Shown here: positions 35,567 to 43,920 of the stretch, one piece after another
Position numbering within the stretch: the first letter of the stretch is position 1
Layout: each line of letters opens with the position of its first letter
Source: Planctomycetota bacterium
GTDB lineage: Bacteria > Planctomycetota > UBA1135 > UBA2386
NCBI GenBank assembly: GCA_020638735.1
Contig: JACKHZ010000016.1
Coordinates: 1 to 64,000 of the forward strand
DNA length: 64,000 nucleotides
Direction of reading: 5' to 3'
Notes under the pieces: generated by a model
Told to the model about the DNA's origin: nothing
Seen by the model: the letters and a program-made list of their open reading frames with translations, nothing else
The model's database searches: none
Position numbers and translations under genes: made by a program

Positions 35567-37516
35567 TCAGTCGCCGTGCCGCGTCCGGTGCACCCAGTGC
35601 GCGTAGCCGCGGTCGAAGCGGAACGTGATCATCCGCCGGGCCCTGTGCGTCGCCGTGAACGTGCGCGTCGCCATGTCGAAGGTGCCGCCCTCGAGCAGCG
35701 TCGGAAACGCCGGATCGAGGTCGATCGTCGTCGGCACGATCAGGGCCTCGCCGACCAGCAGCTCGGCGCGCGTCGACAGGTTGCCGACGGCGAGCGGGTC
35801 GTTGCCCTTCGAGAAGAAGCGCAGCGCGTCGAGCCAGCCGTCGGCGGCGCCCGGCGACGCGTGGTCGAGGCACAGGCAGGCGAGGTAGCCGCTGGCGGTG
35901 AAGATCGTGACCCGGAACACCGGCGGCCGCACGCCTGATGTGCGCAGCCCGAACGACTCGTCCTGCGGGCCGATGCCGGCGCGCACCAGCGCGATCAGCG
36001 TGTCGAGGCGCGACGTCGTCAGGTCGAACACGCCGTCGACGTCGCCGGTGATCGGCAGGTCCGGCAGCGGCGCGGGGGCCGGCGCGCGGCCCAGCGAGCG
36101 TTCGTCGGCGAACCACCACGTCGAGCCGATCGGCAGCTGGAACGGTGGTTCGCCCGGCTGCTCGAGCCGCACCACGCCGGGCGCGTCGACGATCGGCCGC
36201 CAGGCATGGAGCACGACGCCGGGGTCGAGGAACGGCGGCTGCAGCATGCGATCGACGCCGAAGTGCAGCTGCACGGCGGTCGTCTCGCGGTTCTGGTGCG
36301 GCAGGCCGGCGACGAACATCGGTCCCGGCGGCGCGCCCGGCGCTTCGCGCAGCATCGCCAGGTGCATCGACCGGTCCTGTCGGTCGGCCCGGTACTGCGC
36401 CTCGCGCACCGCGATCAGCGGCCACAGCCAGGCGAGCAGCACGGCGATCGCGACGCCGCGTCCGGCCAGCGCGAGCACGCCGCACAGCGCCACGGCCGGC
36501 AGGTAGTAGTAGCGCAGGTTGTGCGGGCTCGGCGCGGCGAAGAACGCGGCCATCGGCGCGCAGGCGACGAGGAAGGCGATCGCCGCCGACGCGACCGCGC
36601 GCGGCCGGCGCCACAGCGCCAGCAGCAGCGCGATCACGATCGGCGCCGCGGCGGTGGCCGTGAACAGCGTCGGCGACAACGCGCCGTCGGCGGCGGGCGC
36701 GCCGATCCAGCGCAGCGGCACGGTCAGGTCGCACAGCACCTGAGCGAAGCCGCGCACCATCGGCCACGGCTCGTAGCCGCTCGCGTCGTAGCCGCCGAAG
36801 CGGCCGAGCACGACCAGGCGGAACGGCACGTAGACGGCGAACACCAGCCACGGCAGCGCCGCGCGCCGCAGCGCATCACCGGCGCGCGCGACGCCGCGTT
36901 CGCCGCTGGTGACGAACGCGATCCAGGTCACGAGCGGCGGCACCGTGAACGCCAGCTCCTTGCTCATCAGCGCCAGCGCGAACGCGGCTGTCACCGGCCA
37001 GCCGGCGGCGCGTTCACCGCGCGCCCGCCGCTCGTCGCGGCAGCGCCACAGCCACAGGGTCAACAGGCACCACACGGTGGTGTGGCTGTCGACGCGGCCC
37101 ACTGCCCACGCGATCGAGCCGACGTGGCCGGGCATGCAGGCCCACAGCATCGCCGTCACGAACGCGACGTGGTCGCCGGCGAAGCGCCGCCACAGCAGCG
37201 CGACCAGCAGCGTGCTGCAGGCGTGCGCGCCGACGTTGGACCAGTGCGCGAACGACGAGAACACGCCGCCCACCGTCTGGTCGAACCAGAAGCTCGCCGT
37301 GATCAGCGGCCGGTAGAACCACCAGACGTCGGTCGCCGAATACTGCGGCCCGACGAAGTCGTGGGCGACGTTCGCCAGGTCCTTCGCGTAGTGCAGCGCG
37401 AAGAAGTCGTCGCTGGCCCACCAGGCGCCGATCGGCCACCAGGTGGCCAGCGCCCACAACGGCAGCAGCGCGAACCAGCGCGGCGCGCGCGGCAGGGGCT
37501 CCGGTGCCGTCGGCAT
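35567..37516 (-). CDS. Polytopic membrane protein, GT-C/PMT-like
   Basis: 649-residue integral membrane protein. About ten hydrophobic helices occupy residues 15-410, and a soluble beta-rich domain of about 230 residues (about 420-649) follows, presumably periplasmic. The first loop contains ASDDFF and the second VGRVDSHT; acidic pairs in the first periplasmic loop are typical of GT-C glycosyltransferases (PMT/ArnT type) that use polyprenyl-phosphate sugars. That assignment is inference; sequence similarity is limited to topology and the Asp pair. It lies 9 bp downstream of a FabZ-like hotdog gene, so the pair may modify lipid or surface glycans. Confidence 0.65.
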   Translation of the reverse strand: MPTAPEPLPRAPRWFALLPLWALATWWPIGAWWASDDFFALHYAKDLANVAHDFVGPQYSATDVWWFYRPLITASFWFDQTVGGVFSSFAHWSNVGAHACSTLLVALLWRRFAGDHVAFVTAMLWACMPGHVGSIAWAVGRVDSHTTVWCLLTLWLWRCRDERRARGERAAGWPVTAAFALALMSKELAFTVPPLVTWIAFVTSGERGVARAGDALRRAALPWLVFAVYVPFRLVVLGRFGGYDASGYEPWPMVRGFAQVLCDLTVPLRWIGAPAADGALSPTLFTATAAAPIVIALLLALWRRPRAVASAAIAFLVACAPMAAFFAAPSPHNLRYYYLPAVALCGVLALAGRGVAIAVLLAWLWPLIAVREAQYRADRQDRSMHLAMLREAPGAPPGPMFVAGLPHQNRETTAVQLHFGVDRMLQPPFLDPGVVLHAWRPIVDAPGVVRLEQPGEPPFQLPIGSTWWFADERSLGRAPAPAPLPDLPITGDVDGVFDLTTSRLDTLIALVRAGIGPQDESFGLRTSGVRPPVFRVTIFTASGYLACLCLDHASPGAADGWLDALRFFSKGNDPLAVGNLSTRAELLVGEALIVPTTIDLDPAFPTLLEGGTFDMATRTFTATHRARRMITFRFDRGYAHWVHRTRHGD

Positions 37517-37525
37517 CGCGGCGCG

Positions 37526-38005
37526 CTACAGCATCACGCCCATGACCTGCATCTCCATCGTCATCTGCTCGTTGCAGAAGACCTGGGCGGTCATGCGGGC
37601 GAGGCGGCGGCCGCTGATCTTGTCGAGCCGGGCGACGAAGTAGACGCGGGCGGGGGGCACGATCTGGCCGCGCACGCGCACCTCGTCGAGGCCGGCGAGG
37701 CCGATCATCTGGTCGGTCGCCCAGTCGCGGTTCTGCTTGACGAGGAAGGTCGCGATCTGCGCCGCGCCCTCGATCATCAGCACGCCGGGCATCAGCGGTC
37801 GGCCGGGGATGTGGCCCTTGCCCCACCACGGGTTCTCGTCCCAGTCCTTGTAGCCGACGGCGACGTTGCCCTCGACGTCGAGGTGGCAGATGCCGTCGAG
37901 CAGCTGGAAGACGTCGCGGTGCGGCAGGCAGCGCCGCAGCTCCTCCTCGGAGACGGCGTCGCGGGTCAGGTCTAGGGTGCTCAGATCGACGATCGGTTGG
38001 CCCAT
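37526..38005 (-). CDS. FabZ-like hotdog-fold 3-hydroxyacyl dehydratase
   Basis: 159-residue hotdog protein resembling (3R)-hydroxyacyl-ACP dehydratase FabZ. PHRDVFQLLDGI corresponds to the family PHRxPFLLxD start. The active-site stretch GHIPGRPLMPGVLMIEGAAQ keeps the catalytic His and Glu. It is slightly longer than typical FabZ (about 145), with a 20-residue N-terminal lead. Its place upstream of a membrane glycosyltransferase-like gene, away from other fab genes, suggests a dedicated role in a specialised acyl chain or a paralogue of housekeeping FabZ. A TAAGTT box lies 9 nt upstream of ATG 38005. Confidence 0.85.
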   Translation of the reverse strand: MGQPIVDLSTLDLTRDAVSEEELRRCLPHRDVFQLLDGICHLDVEGNVAVGYKDWDENPWWGKGHIPGRPLMPGVLMIEGAAQIATFLVKQNRDWATDQMIGLAGLDEVRVRGQIVPPARVYFVARLDKISGRRLARMTAQVFCNEQMTMEMQVMGVML

Positions 38006-38014
38006 GGCGCCCGG

Positions 38015-38020
38015 AACTTA
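38015..38020 (-). promoter_or_regulatory. -10-like box of FabZ-like gene
   Basis: Minus-strand TAAGTT, 9 nt before ATG 38005; slightly wider spacing than the other members of the TAnnnT pattern. Confidence 0.3.
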
Positions 38021-38084
38021 CCGCCGCGCGGGCGCCGATTCCGGCGTCATTCGCGGGATTCGCTGCCGCGGGAGCCGCGCTGCG

Positions 38085-39206
38085 TCACATGCGCCGCGAG
38101 CGGACCATGCGCACGTTGCGCTGCTCCGGCGGCTCGTCGGCCTTCAGCGTGACGTTCATGTCGATGCGCTGGAACTGCTCGCGCTCGATCGTGATCTGCC
38201 ATACGCCGGGCTGCAGGTGCGGGAAGTGCACGCGGCCGATCGGGTCGGTGGTCAGCGTCACCTCGGTCAGCTTGCGGCGGTCGGTCAGCACCGCCGTGAC
38301 CTTGGCGTCCTGGATGCCGTAGCCGACCGTGTCGCTGATCTGCAGGTCGAGCGGCAGGCCGCGCGGGATCGTGACGACGTGGCCCTGGCCCTGCACCTTG
38401 ACCATCTCGCCGGCGGCGATGGTCACCTGCTGCGGCTCGATCAGCCGTTGGCCGCCGGTCGAGGCGACCAGCTCGTAGCCGCCCGCCAGCACGTTCTCGA
38501 AGACGACGCTGCCGAAGTTGTCGGACGTGCCCTGGTGGCGCGGCCGGCCGTGCGGCGTGCCGACCGGGAGCAGGTCGACCAGCACGTCGGGATGGGCCTG
38601 CCCATCCTGGTCGCGCAGCAGGATCGAGAACGGCGCGCCCGGCGTGATGCGCAGCAGCACGTCCTCGACGCGCGGATGGTCCCGATCGACGACCACGGTG
38701 CTGCTGCTGCCGTTCAGGCCGGCGGCGTAGACCGTCACCGTGTAGGGATACTCGGAGAACTCGACGTCGCGCACCTCGAAGGTCGGCGTGCCGATGCCGC
38801 GTTCGACCGGCACGACGTAGCGCTTCGGGCGCGTGAAGCCGCCGCGATCGGCGAACGCGTTGCGGGCCTCCTCGACGATGACGTTGATCGAGCCCAGGCG
38901 GTCGAGCACCGACACCGCCAGCTGGATGTCACCGCGGATGATGCCCTTGGTGGCGCCGACGAGCTCGTCGTCACGGTGGTCACCTGCGACCGCCGCGATC
39001 GGCCCGCCCGACTTGCGGAAGTCCCCTTCGGCGGCCTGCCCGATCATGGTCCCGGGCGCGTCGCTGTCGCCGGGCAGCGGCGCCGGGGCCTCGGTGCCGT
39101 GGGGCACCATGGTCTGGGCCTGCGTCTCCTGGCTGAAGAACGCGACGACGGCGGCGGCGCCGATGCACAGCGCGCCGACGAGGATCGACAGGGTGCGGTT
39201 CTTCAA
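38085..39206 (-). CDS. Exported protein with Ig-like/carboxypeptidase-regulatory-like repeats
   Basis: 373-residue protein. The frame has no early ATG; TTG 39206 is the likely start because it places LKNRTLSILVGALCIGAAAV, a signal anchor or signal peptide, at the N-terminus. The rest is beta-sandwich material: TPTFEVRDVEFSEYPYTVTV, GSVVFENVLAGGYELVASTG and GRVHFPHLQPGVWQITIER are typical of CarboxypepD_reg-like or SpaA-like domains, at least two copies. It is likely surface-exposed and structural. A run of ten C lies between the start codon and its probable promoter. Function unknown. Confidence 0.7.
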   Translation of the reverse strand: MKNRTLSILVGALCIGAAAVVAFFSQETQAQTMVPHGTEAPAPLPGDSDAPGTMIGQAAEGDFRKSGGPIAAVAGDHRDDELVGATKGIIRGDIQLAVSVLDRLGSINVIVEEARNAFADRGGFTRPKRYVVPVERGIGTPTFEVRDVEFSEYPYTVTVYAAGLNGSSSTVVVDRDHPRVEDVLLRITPGAPFSILLRDQDGQAHPDVLVDLLPVGTPHGRPRHQGTSDNFGSVVFENVLAGGYELVASTGGQRLIEPQQVTIAAGEMVKVQGQGHVVTIPRGLPLDLQISDTVGYGIQDAKVTAVLTDRRKLTEVTLTTDPIGRVHFPHLQPGVWQITIEREQFQRIDMNVTLKADEPPEQRNVRMVRSRRM

Positions 39207-39210
39207 GGGC

Positions 39211-39220
39211 GGGGGGGGGG
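39211..39220. repeat. Ten-G homopolymer (poly-C on coding strand) in a 5' leader
   Basis: Ten consecutive G on the plus strand, 4 bp upstream of the TTG start of the exported protein on the minus strand. This is the longest homopolymer I noticed. The remaining intergenic sequence to 39378 shows nothing else. Confidence 0.8.
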
Positions 39221-39378
39221 GATGGGGTTGCGCTATGGTCGGTGGGAAGGGGCTCTCGGGTGGGCGGTGGCGCCAGGGCGCCCCGCCGTGCGGAGGATGC
39301 CGACCGAGGATAGTAGCGCACCCGGGCGCGGCAACACGCCGCGGGGCTGTCGGCCGGTCCCGGCGCGAGACCGGCCGG

Positions 39379-41292
39379 TCAGCGCTCCCGCCCGCCGTCC
39401 GGGGTCGACCCGGCCGCGGCGCCGCCGTCGAGCGTGTGCAGCACCGTGCCGACGTCGCGCAGGAACCGGTCGAGGCCGCCGAGGTCCACCGGCGCCGTCG
39501 GCTGCCCGGCCCCGGCGCCCGGTTCGAGGCGGCTCGCCAGCTCGTGTTCGCGGGCGCCTTCGGCCGTCAGGTCGTTGCGGTCGAACATCGCCGCCGCCTG
39601 CAGGTGCACGTAGAGGTTGCCGTCGTGCTGCTGCAGCGCGCGGCGCATCGCCGCCACGGCGGCCTCCTTCGCGCCCTCGAGCTCGAGCCGCCGGGCGCGG
39701 GCCACCGCGGCGCGCGCGTCGTCGTCGCCGACCGGCGCCAGCACCTGCTCGACGCGGTCGAGCGCGGCGCGGCGTTCACCGCGGGTCGCCATCGCGGCGA
39801 AGTCCAGCAGGTGGTCGGCCACCAGCGTGCGGGTTCGCGGGCTCTGGTCGAGCGCCAGCAGGCTGGTGAGATCCTGCTGCAGGCGGTGCTGCGCGGTGGC
39901 GTCGGCGATGCCGCGTAGCGCCTCGATGCGCAGCATCAGCAGCTCCGGCGCCGCCGCGTCGGCCAGCTTCTCGGCCTGGTCCAGGTCGAGCACGGCGCGG
40001 TCGAGGTGGCCGAGCCGCAGCTGTGCCCGGGCGCGCAGCACCCACGGCTCCGGCGCGCGGTGGTCGAGGGCGATGCTGGCCGACGCGCGCGCCACCGCCT
40101 GCAGCAGGAAGTCGCGGCGCTCGGCTTCGGTGCGCTGGCGGTCCTGCTCGTCGCGGCTGGTCGACGCCAGCGCCAGCAGCCGCTCGGTCTCGGCGATGCC
40201 GCGCCGCAGCTCGTTGTCGTGCCGCTCGCCGACCAGCCACAGGGCGCCGATCGACAGCGCCAGCACCGCCGCGAACAGCGCCGTCATCAACGGTCGTCGC
40301 GCGCAGTAGCGCGCCGCGCGCCGCAGCGGTCCGGCGCGGCGCGCCAGCACCCGTTCGCCGGCGAGGAAACGCTCGAGGTCCTCGGCAAGCTCCAACGCTG
40401 AGCCGTAGCGGTGGGCCGGGTCGCGAGCCATCGCCTTCTCGACGATCGCCTCGACCGCCACCGGCAGGTCGGCGCGCAGCCGCCGCGCCGGCCGCGGGTC
40501 CTGCTCGGTCACCGCCTTGAGCACGCCTTGCGCGGTCGGGCCGTCGAACGGCGGCTCGCCGGTGACCAGCGCGTAGAGCGTCGCGCCGAGCGAATAGACG
40601 TCGGCCAGCGTCGTCGCCGCCTGGGTGCCGCCGAGCACGACCTCCGGGGCCATGTACATCGGCGTGCCGACGATCGCGCCGCTCTCGGTCATCGAGCCGG
40701 TGCCGGTCTCGCGGGCGAGGCCGAAGTCGGTGATCGCGACCTGCTGCGCGTCGTCGCCGTCGCCGTCGCGCAGCATCAGGTTGCCCGGCTTGATGTCGCG
40801 GTGCACGACGCCGTGGTCGTGCGCGTACTGCAGCGCGCGACCGACGCGCGCGGCGATGCGGCACGCGGTGACCACCGGCAGCGGGCCGACCTCGAGGCGC
40901 TGTTCGAGCGTCGTCCCGGACACGAAGTCCATCGCGAACCAGTGCAGGCGACCGCGCCGGCCCTGGTCGACGAAGCCGACGATGTCGGGGTGGCGGACCC
41001 GCGACATGATGCGGCCCTCGCGCAGGAAGCGGGCGAGCGCGCGTTCGGTCAGCGTCAGGCTCGGCGGCAGGATCTTGAGCGCGACGGTGGCGCCGTTCCT
41101 GCGGTCGCGGGCTTCGTAGACGATGCCCATCGAGCCCTTGCCGACCTCGCGCACGACCTCGTAGTCGGGCAGCTCCTGCGCCAGCGACTCCGGGGCGAAG
41201 GTGTAGAAGTCGCGCGCCAGGCCGAATTCGGCGTCGTGCTCGGGTGCGTCCCCGGGCACGTCTTCGGACCGCGGTGTGCCGCTGGCGCTCAC
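39379..41292 (-). CDS. Transmembrane Ser/Thr protein kinase with TPR-like tail
   Basis: 637-residue PknB-like kinase. The kinase domain is about residues 45-305: Gly loop GKGSMGIVYEA, Lys in VALKIL, catalytic loop VVHRDIKPGN (Asp166), DFGLA and GTPMYMAPEV. A juxtamembrane segment and one membrane helix (TALFAAVLALSIGALWLV, about 350) follow, then a helical TPR-like region of about 270 residues, presumably extracytoplasmic. GTG 41292 overlaps the stop of kdsA (GTGA), so kinase synthesis is coupled to an LPS-sugar enzyme. All catalytic residues are present. Substrates unknown; a role in envelope regulation is inference from the coupling. Confidence 0.92.
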   Translation of the reverse strand: MSASGTPRSEDVPGDAPEHDAEFGLARDFYTFAPESLAQELPDYEVVREVGKGSMGIVYEARDRRNGATVALKILPPSLTLTERALARFLREGRIMSRVRHPDIVGFVDQGRRGRLHWFAMDFVSGTTLEQRLEVGPLPVVTACRIAARVGRALQYAHDHGVVHRDIKPGNLMLRDGDGDDAQQVAITDFGLARETGTGSMTESGAIVGTPMYMAPEVVLGGTQAATTLADVYSLGATLYALVTGEPPFDGPTAQGVLKAVTEQDPRPARRLRADLPVAVEAIVEKAMARDPAHRYGSALELAEDLERFLAGERVLARRAGPLRRAARYCARRPLMTALFAAVLALSIGALWLVGERHDNELRRGIAETERLLALASTSRDEQDRQRTEAERRDFLLQAVARASASIALDHRAPEPWVLRARAQLRLGHLDRAVLDLDQAEKLADAAAPELLMLRIEALRGIADATAQHRLQQDLTSLLALDQSPRTRTLVADHLLDFAAMATRGERRAALDRVEQVLAPVGDDDARAAVARARRLELEGAKEAAVAAMRRALQQHDGNLYVHLQAAAMFDRNDLTAEGAREHELASRLEPGAGAGQPTAPVDLGGLDRFLRDVGTVLHTLDGGAAAGSTPDGGRER

Positions 41293-42137
41293 CGCGGGCG
41301 CGCGGCCTCCTCGACGCGGCGCAACGTGTCGAGCAGCCCTGCGAGGTCGGCGAGCCGCAGCATGTTCGGCCCGTCGCTCGGGGCGTGGTCGGGGTCCTCG
41401 TGCACTTCGAGGAACAGGCCGTCGACGCCGCAGGCGACCGCCGCGCGGGCGAGGTAGGGGACCTTGGTGCGGTCGCCGCCGGTCGAGGTGCCGGCGCCGC
41501 CCGGGCGCTGCACCGAGTGGGTGGCGTCGAACACCAGCGGCTGGCCGAAGCCGCGCATGGTCGGGAAGCCGGCGAAGTCGACGACCAGCGTGCGGTAGCC
41601 GAACGACGCGCCGCGCTCGGTGATCATCACGTTGTCGTTGCCGGCGCCCCTGACCTTCGACATCACGTTGCCGACGTCCTCGGGGGCGAGGAACTGGCCC
41701 TTCTTGACGTTGACCGCGCGGCCGGTCGCCGCCGCCGCCAGCAGCAGGTCGGTCTGGCGGCAGAGGAAGGCCGGGATCTGCAGGCAGTCGACGACCTCGC
41801 CGGCGGCGCGGCACTGTTCTTCGCTGTGCACGTCGGTCAGCACCGGTACGCCGAGCTCGCGGCGGACCTCGGCCAGGATCGCCAGCCCCGCCTCCAGCCC
41901 GGGGCCGCGGAACGCGCCGCCCGACGTGCGGTTGGCCTTGTCGAAGCTGCTCTTGTAGACGATCGGCACGCCGGCCTTGCGGGCGGTGCCGACGATCGCC
42001 TCGGCGTGGCGCAGGCAGTGTTCGCGGCTCTCGATGACGCACGGGCCGGCGATGAGCGCGAACGGGCGGTCGCCGCCGAAGCGGACGTCGCCGACGGCGA
42101 CAGGATGCGTGGAGGTGACGGTCATTCGAGCTGGCAT
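41289..42137 (-). CDS. kdsA: 3-deoxy-8-phosphooctulonate (KDO-8-P) synthase
   Basis: 282-residue aldolase condensing PEP with arabinose-5-phosphate to KDO-8-phosphate, precursor of the inner-core sugar of LPS. Signatures are LIAGPCVIESREHCL, YKSSFDKANRTS, LTDVHSEEQC, LQIPAFLCRQTDLL, NVKKGQFLAPED and the HSVQRPGG loop. The Cys in GPCVIES and the DATHSVQ region favour a metal-type or mixed KDO8PS. ATG 42137 has a Shine-Dalgarno-like GGTGGAG just upstream; ATG 42125 is an alternative. It implies an outer membrane with KDO-containing LPS, relevant to the debated envelope of Planctomycetota. The downstream kinase start overlaps its stop. Confidence 0.96.
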   Translation of the reverse strand: MPARMTVTSTHPVAVGDVRFGGDRPFALIAGPCVIESREHCLRHAEAIVGTARKAGVPIVYKSSFDKANRTSGGAFRGPGLEAGLAILAEVRRELGVPVLTDVHSEEQCRAAGEVVDCLQIPAFLCRQTDLLLAAAATGRAVNVKKGQFLAPEDVGNVMSKVRGAGNDNVMITERGASFGYRTLVVDFAGFPTMRGFGQPLVFDATHSVQRPGGAGTSTGGDRTKVPYLARAAVACGVDGLFLEVHEDPDHAPSDGPNMLRLADLAGLLDTLRRVEEAARPR

Positions 42138-42184
42138 GCTAGCTCCACCGGCGGTCTGCGGCGCGGGTGCGCGCCGGGATCCGC

Positions 42185-43078
42185 TCACCGCGGCACGATC
42201 AGCCGGGCGCGCTCCGGCAGGAGCCCGAGCTCGACCGGGCTCTCCCCGCCGTAGTCGCCGTCGATCTCGAACGGTGCGGTGCCTTCGATGCGCAGCCCCG
42301 TGGTGGCGCGCGCCAGCAGGTGCGGCCCTTCCCGCAGCATGCCGACGGTCGCCCGCAAGCCGTGCCACAGCCAGGCGGCGCGGGACCGCATGCGGAAGGC
42401 GTGCACGTGCAGCAGCCCGCTGTCGATCGACGTGCCCGGCAGCAGCCGCAGGATGCCGCCGTAGTTGCGCACCCGGCTGACCAGCACCGAGCTGAGGTCG
42501 TCGAGCACCTCGCCGTCGGCCAGCGTGACGCGCAGGCGGCAGCGCGGCCAGCGGCGCACGGTGTGCAGCAGCGGCCCCAGCCACTTGTGCTTGCCGAGCG
42601 TGCCGGTGCGCACCTCGGCGAGCCGGCGCACGATCGCGCCGTCGACGCCGCAGCCGACGAACAGCAGGAAGCGGCGGCCGTTGCAGGTGCCGATGGCCGC
42701 CGCGCGCGTGTGCCCGGCGGCGAGCGCGTCGGCGGCCGGCTCGACGCGCCGCGGCAGCCCCAGCTCCATGGCCAGCACGTTGGCGGTGCCGACCGGCAGC
42801 ACGCCGAGCGGGCGCGTCGGGTCGGGCATGCCGTTGAGCACCTCGTTGACGGTGCCGTCGCCGCCGATGGCGACCAGCGCGTGCCACGGCTCGGGGCCGG
42901 CGCGGCGGGCGCGGTCGGCGGCGCAGCCCGCCGCGCGGGTCAGCCAGGTCTCGGCGTCGACGCCGCGGCGCTGCAGGGCCGCCTCGAGTTCGCCGGCGAG
43001 CACGCGGCCACGGCCGCCGCCCGAGATCGGGTTGGCGATCAGCAACACGCGTCGCGGTGCAGCGGCTCTTTCGTTCAC
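42185..43078 (-). CDS. Diacylglycerol/sphingosine kinase-like lipid kinase
   Basis: 297-residue DAGK-catalytic-family protein (YegS/DgkB type) phosphorylating a lipid alcohol with ATP at the membrane face. The N-terminal half has LLIANPISGGG and the nucleotide-binding GGDGTVNEVLNG, with GVLPVGTANVLA after it. The C-terminal beta-sandwich ends IDGDYGGESPVELGLLPE with the conserved D-G-[DE] element. GTG 43078 is taken as start (AGG about 8 nt upstream); an in-frame TTG at 43093 is possible, and a TATGGT box lies just beyond. It is divergent from the RmlD-like gene with a 29-bp gap, and upstream of kdsA in the same direction, which suits a lipid/LPS cluster. Confidence 0.92.
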   Translation of the reverse strand: MNERAAAPRRVLLIANPISGGGRGRVLAGELEAALQRRGVDAETWLTRAAGCAADRARRAGPEPWHALVAIGGDGTVNEVLNGMPDPTRPLGVLPVGTANVLAMELGLPRRVEPAADALAAGHTRAAAIGTCNGRRFLLFVGCGVDGAIVRRLAEVRTGTLGKHKWLGPLLHTVRRWPRCRLRVTLADGEVLDDLSSVLVSRVRNYGGILRLLPGTSIDSGLLHVHAFRMRSRAAWLWHGLRATVGMLREGPHLLARATTGLRIEGTAPFEIDGDYGGESPVELGLLPERARLIVPR

Positions 43079-43107
43079 GGTGCGGACCTGCAACCATACC
43101 GGTCGCC

Positions 43108-43920
43108 ATGGCCGCGCTCCGCATCCTCGTCACCGGCTCGTCGGGCTTCTTCGGCGGGTTCGTCGTCGACGCTGTGCGCCGCCGCGGTCACGTGCCGCTG
43201 ACCACCTCGCGGCGCGGCGGCGACGCGGCCGTCGACCTGTGCGCGCCGGGCATGATCGCGGCCGTCACCGAGGCGCTGCAGCCCGAGCGCGTGCTGCACC
43301 TCGCTGCGATGTCGCGACTGGACCGGTGCGAGGCCGACCCGGACGGCGCGCAACGGGTCAACGCCTGGCTCGCCGGGCAGTGGGCCGAGCGCTTCGGCCC
43401 TGCCGCGTGGTTCACGTCGACCGACCTGGTGTTCGACGGCCGGGTCGGCGGCTACGCGGAGAACGCCGCGCCGGCGCCGCTGTCGGCCTACGGCACGAGC
43501 AAGCTGCAGGGCGAAGAGCAGGTGTTGCGGCGCGGCGGCCGCGTCGTGCGCCTGCCGCTGCTGTTCGGGCCCGATGGCGACGGTCGCGGCGCGACCGCGT
43601 CGCTGCGTCGCGCGCTCGACGAAGGGCGCGTCGTGCGGCTGTTCACCAACGAGTACCGCACGCCGCTGCACGCGCGCGACGCCGCCGACGCGTTGGTGGC
43701 GATGGCGATCGACGGCGACGGCGCGCAGCTGAGCCACCTGCCGGGGCCGGAGCGCGTCTCGCGCTGGCAGCTGGGGCAGCGCTTCTGCGCCGCCCAGGGT
43801 CTGCCGACCGCGCTGCTCGAGCCGGTCGAGTGCCAGGACCCGCTGCGGCCGCGCGACGTGTCGATGGTCGGCGCGCGTTGCGCCGGGCGGTCGCTGGACG
43901 AGATGCTGGGCGACGGCTGA
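43108..43920 (+). CDS. dTDP-4-dehydrorhamnose reductase-like SDR protein
   Basis: 270-residue short-chain dehydrogenase of the RmlD-like class. The nucleotide motif is GSSGFFGGFV near residue 10, followed by HLAAMSRLDRCE, STDLVFDGRVGGYAE (the RmlD STDYVFDG element) and the catalytic YGTSKLQGE (Tyr/Lys). RmlD reduces the 4-keto group of dTDP-4-dehydrorhamnose. Whether this paralogue makes rhamnose is uncertain because other rml genes are absent here. Start ATG 43108. Its stop directly abuts the stop of the convergent TPR gene (43920/43921). Confidence 0.85.
   Translation: MAALRILVTGSSGFFGGFVVDAVRRRGHVPLTTSRRGGDAAVDLCAPGMIAAVTEALQPERVLHLAAMSRLDRCEADPDGAQRVNAWLAGQWAERFGPAAWFTSTDLVFDGRVGGYAENAAPAPLSAYGTSKLQGEEQVLRRGGRVVRLPLLFGPDGDGRGATASLRRALDEGRVVRLFTNEYRTPLHARDAADALVAMAIDGDGAQLSHLPGPERVSRWQLGQRFCAAQGLPTALLEPVECQDPLRPRDVSMVGARCAGRSLDEMLGDG

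Noticed and set aside
33939..36851. 970-codon minus-strand frame opposite the Kelch-like protein
   Set aside because: Shadow frame: Arg/Ala/Gly-rich, no recognisable domain, and it overlaps genes on both strands.
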